This document shows, in pieces, positions 53,742-64,000 of a stretch of 64,000 nt of DNA. Each line of letters opens with the position of its first letter. Position 1 is the stretch's first letter. Made by a program: the position numbers and the translations under genes. Source of the stretch: Thermus sp. CCB_US3_UF1 (GTDB taxonomy: Bacteria; Deinococcota; Deinococci; Deinococcales; Thermaceae); the NCBI RefSeq assembly GCF_000236585.1, contig NC_017278.1, positions 558,001-622,000 of the forward strand. The letters run 5' to 3'. A model generated the notes under the pieces. It was not told where the DNA came from. It did not search any database and saw only the letters and a program-made list of their open reading frames with translations.

Positions 53742-53747
53742 TAGACT
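53742..53747 (+). promoter_or_regulatory. -10 box of DUF4870 gene
   Basis: TAGACT ends six bases before the ATG at 53754; leaderless arrangement. Confidence 0.55.
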
Positions 53748-53753
53748 GCTCCC

Positions 53754-54119
53754 ATGGGACCACCTAGCCCCTTTTCCGATGCCGCACGGACCTGGGCCGC
53801 GGTGGCCCACCTGGCCCCCCTCCTGGGGTACTTCGTCCTCATCGGCCAGATCCTCCTTCCCCTGGCCGTCCTCCTCTGGGGGCCCAAGGATCCCTTGGTC
53901 CAGGCCCACGCCAAGGAGTCCCTAAACGGCCAGATCAGCTACACCCTGTACGGCCTGGCCCTATGGCTTCTGGCCCTCACCGTGGTGGGCCTGGTCCTGG
54001 CGGTGCCCCTGGCCCTGGGCCTGGTGCTGCTGGTCCTTTGGAACATGGTCCAAGGGGCCTTGGCCGCAGGCCGGGGGGAGGCCTACGCCTACCGCCTCAT
54101 CCTGCGCCTGGTGCCCTGA
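53754..54119 (+). CDS. DUF4870 small membrane protein
   Basis: 121 residues. The pattern AARTWAAVAHLAPLLGYF, PLVQAHAKESLNGQISYTLY and two further hydrophobic helices is the DUF4870 (Tic20-like) signature. Function is not established. It overlaps acpS, on the other strand, by 23 bp at its 3' end. Confidence 0.85.
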   Translation: MGPPSPFSDAARTWAAVAHLAPLLGYFVLIGQILLPLAVLLWGPKDPLVQAHAKESLNGQISYTLYGLALWLLALTVVGLVLAVPLALGLVLLVLWNMVQGALAAGRGEAYAYRLILRLVP

Positions 54120-54474
54120 CCTCCAGGACCACCACCGCCAGGGCGTGGCCCCGCTCGTGGCTTAAGGAGAGGTGGGCCAGGAAGCCCTCCCCCTCGAGGC
54201 GGGCGGAAAGCCCAGGGGCGAAGCGCAGGACGGGCCTTCGCCCCTCCATGCCCACCCAGACCTCCTTCCAGGCAAGACCCTCGGGCCAGCATTTCTGGAA
54301 GGCCTCCTTGGCCGCCAGCCGGGCGGCCAGGCTGGGAGCGGGGTCCTGGTGGCGGAGGGCGTAGGCCAGCTCCTCCTCGGTGAAAAGCCGCCTCAGGGCC
54401 CTTTCCCCGTGGCGCTCCAGGAGCCTGCGCACCCGGGCGATCTCCACCAGGTCGGCACCCACGGCCCGGATCAC
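54097..54474 (-). CDS. acpS: Holo-[acyl-carrier-protein] synthase
   Basis: 125 residues with GADLVEIARVRRLLERHG (catalytic Asp8), FTEEELAYAL and AARLAAKEAFQK (catalytic Glu), and the C-terminal HLSLSHERGHALA. It transfers phosphopantetheine from CoA to acyl carrier protein. The GTG start at 54474 follows GGGGGAGGTGGG; a -10 box TAGACT is at 54508-54503 on the minus strand. Confidence 0.95.
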   Translation of the reverse strand: MIRAVGADLVEIARVRRLLERHGERALRRLFTEEELAYALRHQDPAPSLAARLAAKEAFQKCWPEGLAWKEVWVGMEGRRPVLRFAPGLSARLEGEGFLAHLSLSHERGHALAVVVLEVRAPGAG

Positions 54475-54512
54475 GGACCCACCTCCCCCTCCATCGGGTT
54501 CCAGTCTACGCC

Positions 54513-56942
<2,430 letters not shown>

Positions 56943-56965
<23 letters not shown>

Positions 56966-57497
56966 ACGCCCAAAGCTTCTCCACGATCTCCGCCACCACC
57001 TCCTCCACCCGCCGGTGATCCGTGGATACGTGCACGTGGGCTTCCCGGTAGATGGGGGTGCGCGCTTGCAGGAGGGTGCGGATGCGCTCCAGGGGGTTTT
57101 CCACCTGGAGCAGGGGCCTTTCCCCAGGCTTGCGGGTGGCCCGTTCCAGGATGGTTTCTGGGCTGGCCCATAGGGCCACCACCGGGCCCCTATGCAAGAG
57201 GGCCTGGCGGTTTTCCGGGTCCACGAAGGTACCCCCCCCCAGGGCCAGGACCAGGTAGTCCTTGCCCACCAGCTCCCGCACCGCCTCCTTTTCCATGCGC
57301 CGGAAGGCCTCCTCCCCCAGGTGGCGGAAGATGTCGGGGATGGGGAGGCCGGTGCGCCGCTCGATGTAGCGGTCCAGGTCGATGAAGTGGAGCATGAGGG
57401 CCCGGGCCAGCTCGCGGCCGATGCGGCTTTTCCCCACCCCCATGAAGCCGGTGAGGCTCACGAAGGTGGCGGGGCGGGGGACCTCGAGGCGGGCCAT
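56943..57497 (-). CDS. aroK: Shikimate kinase
   Basis: 184 residues with Walker A GFMGVGKSRIGREL, shikimate-binding Asp in FIDLDRYIE, the GGG motif ALGGGTF and the lid arginine in TRKPGERPLL. It makes shikimate 3-phosphate. It lies 15 bp after aroC. Confidence 0.97.
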
Positions 57498-57512
57498 GGG
57501 CCTATCCTACGC

Positions 57513-58664
57513 CTAGTAGGCCAAGGCCCGCGCCTTGTACCGCTCCACGCGCTCCTGGATTTCTTCTAGAGTATCCCCCCCAAACTTCTCCAGGTAAGCC
57601 TGGGCCAGAACGATGGCGCAGAGGGCGTAGAGGATCACGCTGGCCGCGGGGACGGCGGTGGTGTCCGAGCGTTCCCGGGCGGCGTCCGCGGGCTCGTGGG
57701 TGACCACGTCCACCGTGGGCAGGGGCCGCATCAGGGTGGCGATGGGCTTGAGGGCGGCCCGGACCACCAGCTCCTCCCCCGTGGTCATCCCCCCTTCCAG
57801 CCCCCCTGCCCGGTTGGTTCTGCGGTGGAAGCCCCGTTCCGGGGTCCAGTAGATGGGGTCGTGCACCTCCGAGCCCCGGCGCATGGCGTTTTCAAAGGCG
57901 GGCCCGATCTCCACCCCCTTGACCGCAGGGATGGAAAGGGCCATCTGGGCCAGGCGGCCATCCAGCTTCCGGTCCCAGTGCACATGGCTGCCCAGGCCCG
58001 GTACCAGGCCGCGGAAGCGGGCCTCAATGACCCCGCCCAGGGTGTCCCCTTCCGCCTTGGCCTGGTCGATGCGGCGGATCACCTCGGCCTCGGCCTCGGG
58101 GTCGGTCATGCGCAAGGGGCTTTCCTCAATGCGGGGGAGAAGGTCCCAGGAAAAGGGCACCCCGCTCCAAACCCCGGCCATCCCCGGCACGTACCCCACC
58201 CCCTCCACCCCCAGGAGGCTGAGGAGCTTCAGGGCCACCGCCCCCACGGCCACCCGCATGGCGGTCTCCCGGGCGCTGGCCCGCTCCAGCACGTCCCGTA
58301 GGTCCTTGTGGCCGTACTTGATCCCCCCGGCCAGGTCGGCGTGGCCGGGGCGGGGGGCGGTGAGGGCCCGTTTCCGCGGTTCGTTCCCCGGGGCCGGGTC
58401 CATGACCTCCAGCCAGTTGCGGTGGTCGGCGTTGCGTAGGGCCAGGGCCACCGGGGCCCCGGTGGTGCGGCCGGCCCGCACCCCCGCCCGGAACTCCACC
58501 CGGTCGGTTTCGATGACCATACGCCGCCCCCGTCCGTACCCCTTTTGGCGCTTTTCCAGCCAGGGGTTGATGTCCGCCTCGCTTAGGGGGAGGCCCGCGG
58601 GAAGCCCCTCGATGATGGCCAGAAGCTCGGGGCCGTGGGACTCGCCTGCGGTCAGGAACCTCAT
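57513..58664 (-). CDS. aroC: Chorismate synthase
   Basis: 383 residues, FMN-dependent, with TAGESHGPELLAIIEGLPAG, RQKGYGRGRRM, RPGHADLAGGIKYG and GLEGGMTTGEELVV. It makes chorismate, the aromatic branch point. TACAAT ends six bases before the ATG at 58664, so it is leaderless and starts the aroCKB unit. Confidence 0.98.
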   Translation of the reverse strand: MRFLTAGESHGPELLAIIEGLPAGLPLSEADINPWLEKRQKGYGRGRRMVIETDRVEFRAGVRAGRTTGAPVALALRNADHRNWLEVMDPAPGNEPRKRALTAPRPGHADLAGGIKYGHKDLRDVLERASARETAMRVAVGAVALKLLSLLGVEGVGYVPGMAGVWSGVPFSWDLLPRIEESPLRMTDPEAEAEVIRRIDQAKAEGDTLGGVIEARFRGLVPGLGSHVHWDRKLDGRLAQMALSIPAVKGVEIGPAFENAMRRGSEVHDPIYWTPERGFHRRTNRAGGLEGGMTTGEELVVRAALKPIATLMRPLPTVDVVTHEPADAARERSDTTAVPAASVILYALCAIVLAQAYLEKFGGDTLEEIQERVERYKARALAY

Positions 58665-58670
58665 GGGGAC

Positions 58671-58676
58671 ATTGTA
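58671..58676 (-). promoter_or_regulatory. -10 box of aroCKB
   Basis: Minus-strand TACAAT, six bases before the aroC start codon. Confidence 0.6.
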
Positions 58677-58695
58677 GGGAGGAAAGGCGTCCAGG

Positions 58696-58727
58696 GGAAG
58701 GCGGGGGCTAGAGCTCCCCCGCCTTCC
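58696..58727 (-). terminator. Hairpin after the pil operon
   Basis: GGAAGGCGGGGG (58696-58707) and CCCCCGCCTTCC (58716-58727) form a 12-bp stem with an eight-base loop, 12 bp beyond the pilQ stop. There is no T-run, but position suits a terminator. Confidence 0.65.
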
Positions 58728-58739
58728 AACCCCTTCGCC

Positions 58740-60998
58740 TTAGCGGGAAGCGGTTTCCTTCAGGATATCGGCGGTGATGACCACCAGAAGCTCCCGGTCG
58801 GTGTTTTCCTGGGTGCGCTGCTTGAAGAGTTCCCCGATCAAGGGGATATCCATGAGGAGGGGCACCCCTTGCTGGACCTGGTTGCTCTCCTGGGAGGTGA
58901 GGCCGCCAAGGACCACGGTCTGGCCGTCCCGCACCCGCATGGTGGTGGTCACCACCTGCTTGGTGAAGCGGTCCACGTCCCCGTCCACGGGGTTGCGCTG
59001 GACGTTGCCGGAAACCTCGGCCTTGATGTTGAGGAGGATCTGCCCGTCGGCGGTGATCTGGGGCGTGACCTCCACGATGATGCCGATGTCAAAGGGTACC
59101 CGCTCCACCCGGTCCCCCACGATGCGGCGGATGAGGAAGGTTTCCCCGGACTGGAGGCGGGCGGTCTGGTTGTTGAGGACGGTCTGGTTCACGTCCCTAA
59201 GGGCCCGGGAAAGCCCCTGGCGCTGGAGGGCCTCGAGGGTGGCCAGGATGTTCAGGGCCGCCAGGCTGCGGGTGCTGTCAAAGATCAGGGAAAGCCCGGA
59301 GTCCAGGATGCTGGCCACCACGTTGCCCCCGGCCACCGTGTTCCACTTCAGGCCCAGGTTCTGGGTCAGGTTGGCCTGGACCTCTTGGATGCGTACCCGG
59401 AGGTTTACCTGGGGCACTGCCTGGTCCAGCTTGGGGATCAGCCCCTCCACCAGGGCCAGGTCCTCCTGCGTACCCGTGACGATCAGGGTGTTGGTGCGCT
59501 CATCCGCCACCACCGTGGCTTGGCGCTGGGGCTGGGCCTGGGCTTGGCCTTGGGCCTGGCCTTGACGGGCCTGGAGGGCCTCCTGGAGCACCTTGGCCAG
59601 GTCGGCGGCCTTGGCGTTGGAGAGCTGGTAGGCCCGCTGGAAGACCGGGGGGCCTTGTTCCGGGGCCCGGTCGATCTGGGCCAGGAGGTTTTCCACCTCG
59701 GCCAGCTGCCTTTCTGTGCCCCGCACGGAAAGGACGGACTGGCCGGGCACGGTCTGCACCACGATCCCCGGTACCTCCCGGGCCAGGAAGGGGGCCACCT
59801 TCTCCGCGTCGGCGAAGCGCAGGGGGTAAAGCCTGCGGGTGGTGGCCTCCTGGGGCGGGGGAGCCGCTTGAGGGGCCACGTCGGCCGCCTTCAGGATCTC
59901 GGCGAAGAGGGCCTGTTCGGCCTCAGTGGCCTCCAGGAGGAGGGCTTTGGGGTTGCCGGGGACGCTTTCCAGGCGGGCCTTGGGCAGTTCCCGGCTCAGG
60001 AGGGGCCGAAGGCGGGCCTCCACCTCGGCGTAGGTGAGGTTCTGCAAGGCGTAGACCCGGCGCACGGTGGCCACGGGCTTGGGCAGGTCGGCGGCCTCGA
60101 GGAGCCCCTTTAGGCGGGCATGGTCCTCCTCGGTGGCCAGGACGATGGCCCGTTTGGGGTCGGTGGGGAGGACGCTCACCTGGGCCCCGGGCACCTGGGC
60201 CTGGAGGAAGGAGAGGAGCTCGGGGAAGGTGGCGTGGCTGAGGGTGTAGGCGCGCTCCACCCGCGGCCTGGGCAGGCTTAGGGCGGGAAGGGGGCGGAAA
60301 TCGATCCCCGCCCGCTGCAGGATGTCGGAGAAGCGGGCGTGCTGTTCCGGGGTGGCCAGAACGGAAAGGATGGCCTTGAGCCGGCCCCCTTCCTCCACCA
60401 CGATCCAGTTCACGCTAAGCCCGGCGGCTTCCCGGGAGAGGAAGGGCAGGAGGTCGTTTTGCACCCAACCCTTGGCGGCCTCCACGCTGGAGGTGACCTG
60501 GACCTGCCCCCCTTGGCCCTGCACCGCCTGGCGGTAGGCCGCCTCGGGGATGCCCACCACGTAGGGCCTGCGCTCCGCCGCCCCGGCCCGGCTTGGGGCG
60601 TCCACCAAGGCGGTGATCACCTGGGTGGGGGCCACCACCACCACGTCCGGGGGCAGGAAGAGGTAGTCCAGGTTGAACTGGGTGCCGTAGGTGGCGAAGA
60701 GGAGGTCCCAGGCTTCCCGGAAGGCCTTCCCTTGGAAGTCCACCTTCACGTTGGGCAGGGGGGGCAGGGCCTTGGCCGGGTCCCCGGAGGCGTCGTAGGC
60801 CCGGTAGATGAAGGGCTGCAGGCCCACGCTCCGCGCCAGGGCCTCCAACACCACGTCCAGGGGCAGGGTGAGGCCAGCCCGCACCTGGCTTTCGGAAACC
60901 TTCAGGTTCACCTTGGCTTCAAACCGGGGGTCCTGGGGGAGGCTTCCCGCCAGGGCGGAAAGGCCCAGGGCCACCAGGGCCCAGGTTAGGGGTTTCAT
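58740..60998 (-). CDS. pilQ: Type IV pilus / DNA-uptake secretin PilQ
   Basis: 752 residues with signal peptide (PLTWALVALGLSALAGSLP). Repeated secretin N-domains are visible (SHATFPELLSFLQAQVPGA, QNLTYAEVEARLRPLL, RFADAEKVAPFLAREV), then a linker rich in Gln (GQAQGQAQAQPQRQ), and the C-terminal secretin gate (VEVTPQITADGQILLNIKAEVS; VVLGGLTSQESNQVQQGVPLL). It forms the outer-membrane channel for pili and transforming DNA. The ATG at 60998 follows AAAGGA. Confidence 0.97.
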   Translation of the reverse strand: MKPLTWALVALGLSALAGSLPQDPRFEAKVNLKVSESQVRAGLTLPLDVVLEALARSVGLQPFIYRAYDASGDPAKALPPLPNVKVDFQGKAFREAWDLLFATYGTQFNLDYLFLPPDVVVVAPTQVITALVDAPSRAGAAERRPYVVGIPEAAYRQAVQGQGGQVQVTSSVEAAKGWVQNDLLPFLSREAAGLSVNWIVVEEGGRLKAILSVLATPEQHARFSDILQRAGIDFRPLPALSLPRPRVERAYTLSHATFPELLSFLQAQVPGAQVSVLPTDPKRAIVLATEEDHARLKGLLEAADLPKPVATVRRVYALQNLTYAEVEARLRPLLSRELPKARLESVPGNPKALLLEATEAEQALFAEILKAADVAPQAAPPPQEATTRRLYPLRFADAEKVAPFLAREVPGIVVQTVPGQSVLSVRGTERQLAEVENLLAQIDRAPEQGPPVFQRAYQLSNAKAADLAKVLQEALQARQGQAQGQAQAQPQRQATVVADERTNTLIVTGTQEDLALVEGLIPKLDQAVPQVNLRVRIQEVQANLTQNLGLKWNTVAGGNVVASILDSGLSLIFDSTRSLAALNILATLEALQRQGLSRALRDVNQTVLNNQTARLQSGETFLIRRIVGDRVERVPFDIGIIVEVTPQITADGQILLNIKAEVSGNVQRNPVDGDVDRFTKQVVTTTMRVRDGQTVVLGGLTSQESNQVQQGVPLLMDIPLIGELFKQRTQENTDRELLVVITADILKETASR

Positions 60999-61009
60999 AA
61001 GGATTCCTT

Positions 61010-61974
61010 TCACTGACCACCTCCACCTTGTGCGTCCAGTAGGGGGATCTCCAGGGTTTCGTCCTTGAGGGCCAGGACCACGCGGTCGCCCTCGATGCGG
61101 CGGACCACCGCCTCGCTTCCGGGCAAGGGGCTGCCCACGGGCAGGACCAGATACCCGTCCTTGGTTTCCAGGATGGCCACGCTTACGGGTCCCAGCAGGG
61201 TACCCGAAAGCCTCAAGCCCCGCTCCTCCACCAGGGCCTGCAAGGGCCCCTTGCTGGGAGTCTCGGGCGCAGGGGGTTCGGAGGGTTTCCCCGGGGCTTG
61301 GACGGCCTCCTGGGGCAAGGGGGTTTCCACCAGGCCCTCGGGCGCGGCGGGCGCCACCGGGGATTCCACCCGGGCCGGGGGCACATCGGCCCTGGGGGTG
61401 GGGGCGAGGACCTTGGGGGCCGGCAGGGCCCCGGAGGTGCCCGGCAGGGGCCTGGGGGCGGGGCTCACCCTGGGGGTGGGTAGGGGCGTACCTTGGCTCA
61501 CCCGCACCGGCTGGCCTGTGGGCACCGGCTGGGGTACAGGGGCGGGGCTTACCCCGGGGGTGGGTAGGGGAGCGGGCGCGGGGACCTCCACCACCAAGGG
61601 GACGAAGGGGTTGGGGGGTGGGGTTTCCCGGGAGGCCCGGGGCAGGGGCAGGGGGGCGGGCTCCGGGGTTGGGGCCGGTGCCGTAACCGTGGTCGTGGAC
61701 GCCCCCCCTTTGGGGGCTGCCTGGGGCGCTGGGCTTTCGGGGTGGTTTCCGCCAGGGGGGGGATGGGAGGGGCTTCGATGGCCTTGGGGGCCTCCTGGGG
61801 CGTCGGGGTAGGGGTGGGGGGGAGGGCGGCCTCCCCGGGGGTCTGGGCGGGCAGGTAGAACCCCACGTACCAAAGGGTGACGGCGCCCACCAGGAGGAGG
61901 CCAGCCAAGGGGATTTTTGTGGACTGGGGCAGGTTGCGCCAAGCCTCGGCGAGGCGGGCTAGGGTTTCCTTCAC
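61010..61974 (-). CDS. pilW: PilW-type pilus/competence protein, probable frameshift
   Basis: It begins at the GTG at 61974 after GGAGGTG: MKETLARLAEAWRNLPQ, then one membrane helix (IPLAGLLLVGAVTLWYVGFYLP) and a Pro/Thr-rich stretch. That frame becomes codon-poor after about 61702. The adjacent frame then carries a long Pro-rich linker and a C-terminal domain (LRLSGTLLGPVSVAILETKDGYLVLPVG) to 61010. One extra base, most simply in the run of seven C (61702-61708, plus strand), joins them into about 321 residues. It lies between pilO and pilQ as in other Thermus pilMNOWQ clusters. Confidence 0.75.
61456..61570 (-). repeat. Imperfect 31-bp direct repeat in pilW linker
   Basis: 61456-61486 and 61540-61570 match at 29 of 31 positions and encode similar Pro-rich segments (LPTPGVSPAP and LPTPRVSPAP). 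It looks like an internal duplication of the linker. Confidence 0.7.
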
Positions 61975-62579
61975 CGTTCACCTCCTTGGCCTTGCTGGCC
62001 TCCCTCGGTTTGGGCCTCGAGGTCCTTGGCCAACATGTAGAGGGTCAGGGTCAGGCTGGTGGAGAGGAGGGGGTTGAGGTCCTGGCCCTGGACGCTCAGG
62101 TTCAAGCCCGAAAGGGAGCTGAAGCGGGAAAGCCCCTCCAGCCGCCTCAGGTAGGCGTAGGTTTCGGGGAAGGGGGCCTCGAGGGAAAGGGCCAGGTTGA
62201 CGGCCCGCACCTCGGGCACCGGGGCCGAGGTGGGGGAGCGGGTAAAGGAGCGCACGCTGACCCCGCTCCGGGCGGCCTCGCCCAGGATTTCCGAGAGGAC
62301 CTGGGCCAGGCGCTCCTCCCGGGGCAGGGCCCGGAGGAAGGCCTGGCGCTCGGCCTGGAGCGCTGCGATGGCGGCGCGGAGTTCGGGCAGGGCCCGCTGG
62401 GCCTGGCGGCCCCGGTCCCTTTCGGGGATCAAGGTGGCGATCTCCTGCCGCACCAGCTCGGTTTCCTGCCGTAAGGGCACGATGAGGAGGAAGTACCACA
62501 GGAGGGCCACCGCCAGGGTGAGGGCAATGGAGATCAGGGCCCATTCCCGCTGTCCCAGCTTAGCGAGCACCTTCCTCAC
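61971..62579 (-). CDS. pilO: Type IV pilus inner-membrane protein PilO
   Basis: 202 residues: one N-terminal membrane helix (WALISIALTLAVALLWYFLLIVPL), a coiled coil (ETELVRQEIATLIPERDRGRQ) and a ferredoxin-like domain (VNLALSLEAPFPETYAYLRRLEGL). It pairs with PilN in the alignment complex. It overlaps pilN by 20 bp and pilW by 4 bp. Confidence 0.95.
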   Translation of the reverse strand: MRKVLAKLGQREWALISIALTLAVALLWYFLLIVPLRQETELVRQEIATLIPERDRGRQAQRALPELRAAIAALQAERQAFLRALPREERLAQVLSEILGEAARSGVSVRSFTRSPTSAPVPEVRAVNLALSLEAPFPETYAYLRRLEGLSRFSSLSGLNLSVQGQDLNPLLSTSLTLTLYMLAKDLEAQTEGGQQGQGGER

Positions 62580-63183
62580 CTCCCACCGCGCCTACCCGGG
62601 CGCTGAAGGTGTAAAGCCCCCGGTTCTGGTCCAGGGAGGCCCCCTGGAACTCTATGCCGAAGCGGGGGGAGGCCTCAAAGGCCTGGATGAAGCCCACCAG
62701 GGCCGCTTGGTTTAGGGCCTCGCCCTGGAGGTTGAACTCCACCCGGATCTTCTTGCCGTCGAAGGCGCCGCTTTGCGCTTGCTGGTTGGCCTCTTCCTCC
62801 GTAAGGGCCCGGGTGCCCACCGAGCGCAGGGCCACGGGGAACCGCCCCCCTTCCCGAGGGATCTGGCCGATGAAGGCCGCCAGGTACTCCGACCAGGGAA
62901 CGAAGTTCTTGCGCAGCCCCTCCCGGATGGCCAGGAGGGCCTCGAGGGTTCGCCTTTCCTGCTGCAGGCGGTTTTGCTCCTGGATGAAGGGCCTTAGGGC
63001 CTCCACCTCGGCCCGCAGGGTGTCCCGTTCCTGCTGGGCTAAGGAGAGCTCGGTCTGGGCGGTGTAGTGGAGGAAGCCCAGGGTCAGAAGGACCACCAGG
63101 GCGAAGAGGGCGGCCACCAGCCGCCACCAGCCGGGTTCCACCCGGCGGCGCAGGTTTTTGGGCAGGAGGTTGAGCCTAATCAA
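62560..63183 (-). CDS. pilN: Type IV pilus inner-membrane protein PilN
   Basis: 207 residues starting MIRLNLLPKNLRRRVEPG, the conserved PilN cytoplasmic motif (I-N-L-L-P) that binds PilM. One helix (LVAALFALVVLLTLGFLHY), coiled coil, then a periplasmic ferredoxin-like domain. It overlaps pilM by 8 bp. Confidence 0.95.
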   Translation of the reverse strand: MIRLNLLPKNLRRRVEPGWWRLVAALFALVVLLTLGFLHYTAQTELSLAQQERDTLRAEVEALRPFIQEQNRLQQERRTLEALLAIREGLRKNFVPWSEYLAAFIGQIPREGGRFPVALRSVGTRALTEEEANQQAQSGAFDGKKIRVEFNLQGEALNQAALVGFIQAFEASPRFGIEFQGASLDQNRGLYTFSARVGAVGGEEGAR

Positions 63184-64000
63184 GGGGACTCACCCCCCTT
63201 AGGGCCAGGCCTATGGGCACCATCAGCTCGGGGCCCAGCTCCTTTAGCTTTTCCAGGTCAAAGCGCTTGGGGTCCACCTGGATGCCCTGCCAGGGGTCTG
63301 GGGTGGTGAAGCTGACCCCCAGGGTATCGGTGAGCAGGGTGGCCAGGCCCCGCAGGCGGCTACCTCCCCCGTAGAGGTAGCCCACCTCAGGGTGGATATC
63401 CCCCAGCTGCACCCGGAAAAACTCCAGGCTTCTTCGGATCTCCTGGGTGAGGTCCACCAAGATGGGGCGGATGGCGTCGTAGATGCGGGCGGGGCTATAG
63501 CGCTCCCGTTCGGCGTCAAAGTCCAAAAGGAGCTCCTCGTCCTCGGTGGGGATGGTGGCCAGGCCATAGGTGCGCTTGACCTCCTCGGCGGTGAGGAAGT
63601 CCAGGCCGAAGGCCTTGCCGATGGCCTCGGTGAAATCCTTGCCCGAAAGGGTGAGCACCCGCACCGCCAGGGGCCGGTCCCCCCGGGTCAGGACCAGGCT
63701 GGTGCTCTCGGCCCCGATCTCCACCGCCACCGCCACCCGCTCGGGCTCGGCGCCGAGCTCGGCTTCCAAGGGGTAGAGGCCGGCGAAGGGCTTTACGTCT
63801 AGGACCACCGGCATCAGGCCGGCCCCCCGCAAGGCCTCCAGGAGCCCGGCCACCGCTTCCTGCCGCGCCACCCCAACCATCACCTCGGTCTGCTCCCCCT
63901 CGGAAACCTCGGAGAGGGGCTCGAGGGGGGCGAAGTCCAAGACCACCTCATCTATGGGGAAGGGGATGTAGCGTTCGGCTTCCCAGCGGACCGCCTCCTC
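63176..64000 (-). CDS. pilM: Pilus assembly ATPase-like protein PilM, 5' end outside window
   Basis: 274 residues are visible and the frame is open to base 64000, beginning in the segment WEAERYIPFPIDEVVLDF. It has the actin-like ATPase fold with VAVEIGAESTSLVLTRG and YLYGGGSRLRGLATLL. PilM is cytoplasmic and docks PilN's INLLP motif. The N-terminus is missing only because of the window edge. Confidence 0.95.
   Translation of the reverse strand, partial: EEAVRWEAERYIPFPIDEVVLDFAPLEPLSEVSEGEQTEVMVGVARQEAVAGLLEALRGAGLMPVVLDVKPFAGLYPLEAELGAEPERVAVAVEIGAESTSLVLTRGDRPLAVRVLTLSGKDFTEAIGKAFGLDFLTAEEVKRTYGLATIPTEDEELLLDFDAERERYSPARIYDAIRPILVDLTQEIRRSLEFFRVQLGDIHPEVGYLYGGGSRLRGLATLLTDTLGVSFTTPDPWQGIQVDPKRFDLEKLKELGPELMVPIGLALRGVSPLD

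Noticed and set aside
59521-59580. Repetitive tract in pilQ as a CRISPR or tandem-repeat array
   Set aside because: It is an in-frame Gln/Ala-rich linker of the secretin, without regular spacers.
61010-61981. Intact 323-residue reading of pilW from 61981
   Set aside because: Its first 70 residues are a Pro/Arg/Gly shadow lacking the membrane helix, which is in the adjacent frame with a proper ribosome-binding site at 61974.

Overview
The window is a high-G+C, gene-dense stretch of a Thermus chromosome. The genus call rests on several things: near-identity of uS9, uL13 and bS20 to the T. thermophilus proteins as I remember them; the 27-residue ribosomal peptide bTHX encoded directly behind rpsT; a recognisable cytochrome c552 gene; the Thermus pilMNOWQ order; and many leaderless promoters with a TANNNT -10 box 6-8 nt before the start codon. 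I cannot name the species. No insertion sequence, CRISPR array or rRNA is visible. No stretch above 300 bases lacks a gene; the longest gap, 25074-25314, is a regulatory region.

Layout. 1-6944: Nif3-like protein (cut by the window edge), S9 peptidase, a minus-strand unit (ebfC, recR, three roadblock proteins, DUF3467), hemB and an MFS transporter. 6987-14358: a signalling block with a large orphan protein, PP2C phosphatase, Ser/Thr kinase with NHL propeller, response regulator, a histidine kinase frameshifted in its ATPase domain, and two small exported proteins. 14410-25073: addB-addA, rplM-rpsI, pyrG, a DUF815 ATPase, tRNA-Lys, thiamine pyrophosphokinase with an ABC ATPase, and cytochrome c552.

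25177-43191: a sulfur-oxidation and cytochrome c maturation island. A TTGATT/TAAGGT promoter surrounded by dyad repeats drives a thioredoxin, soxYZ, soxA-soxX-soxB-soxX-soxA (two SoxAX pairs mirrored around soxB), a rhodanese, a DUF302 protein and the sulfide dehydrogenase flavoprotein soxF. After a strong terminator come soxC-soxD, ccdA and ccmABCDEFGHI, the last fused to a cytochrome c domain, then a Rieske protein. The genes encode the periplasmic thiosulfate/sulfide oxidising enzymes together with the machinery that attaches their hemes.

43199-58664: housekeeping genes, including a PLP trans-sulfuration enzyme, tyrS, rpsT-thx, thrB, nnrE/D, a sirtuin, der, acpS, rsmF and aroB-aroK-aroC. 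Between thrB and nnrE/D sits an anomalous lower-G+C cassette (48171-49008) with its own near-consensus promoter. It encodes an exported Cys-rich peptide and a small membrane protein. The peptide gene is broken by a 7-bp tandem duplication. Removing one copy restores a C-terminal domain whose eight cysteines have the symmetric spacing 3-3-7-8-7-3-3. This is my strongest candidate for something undescribed. 58740-64000: type IV pilus and DNA-uptake genes pilM(partial)-N-O-W-Q, with a probable frameshift in pilW.
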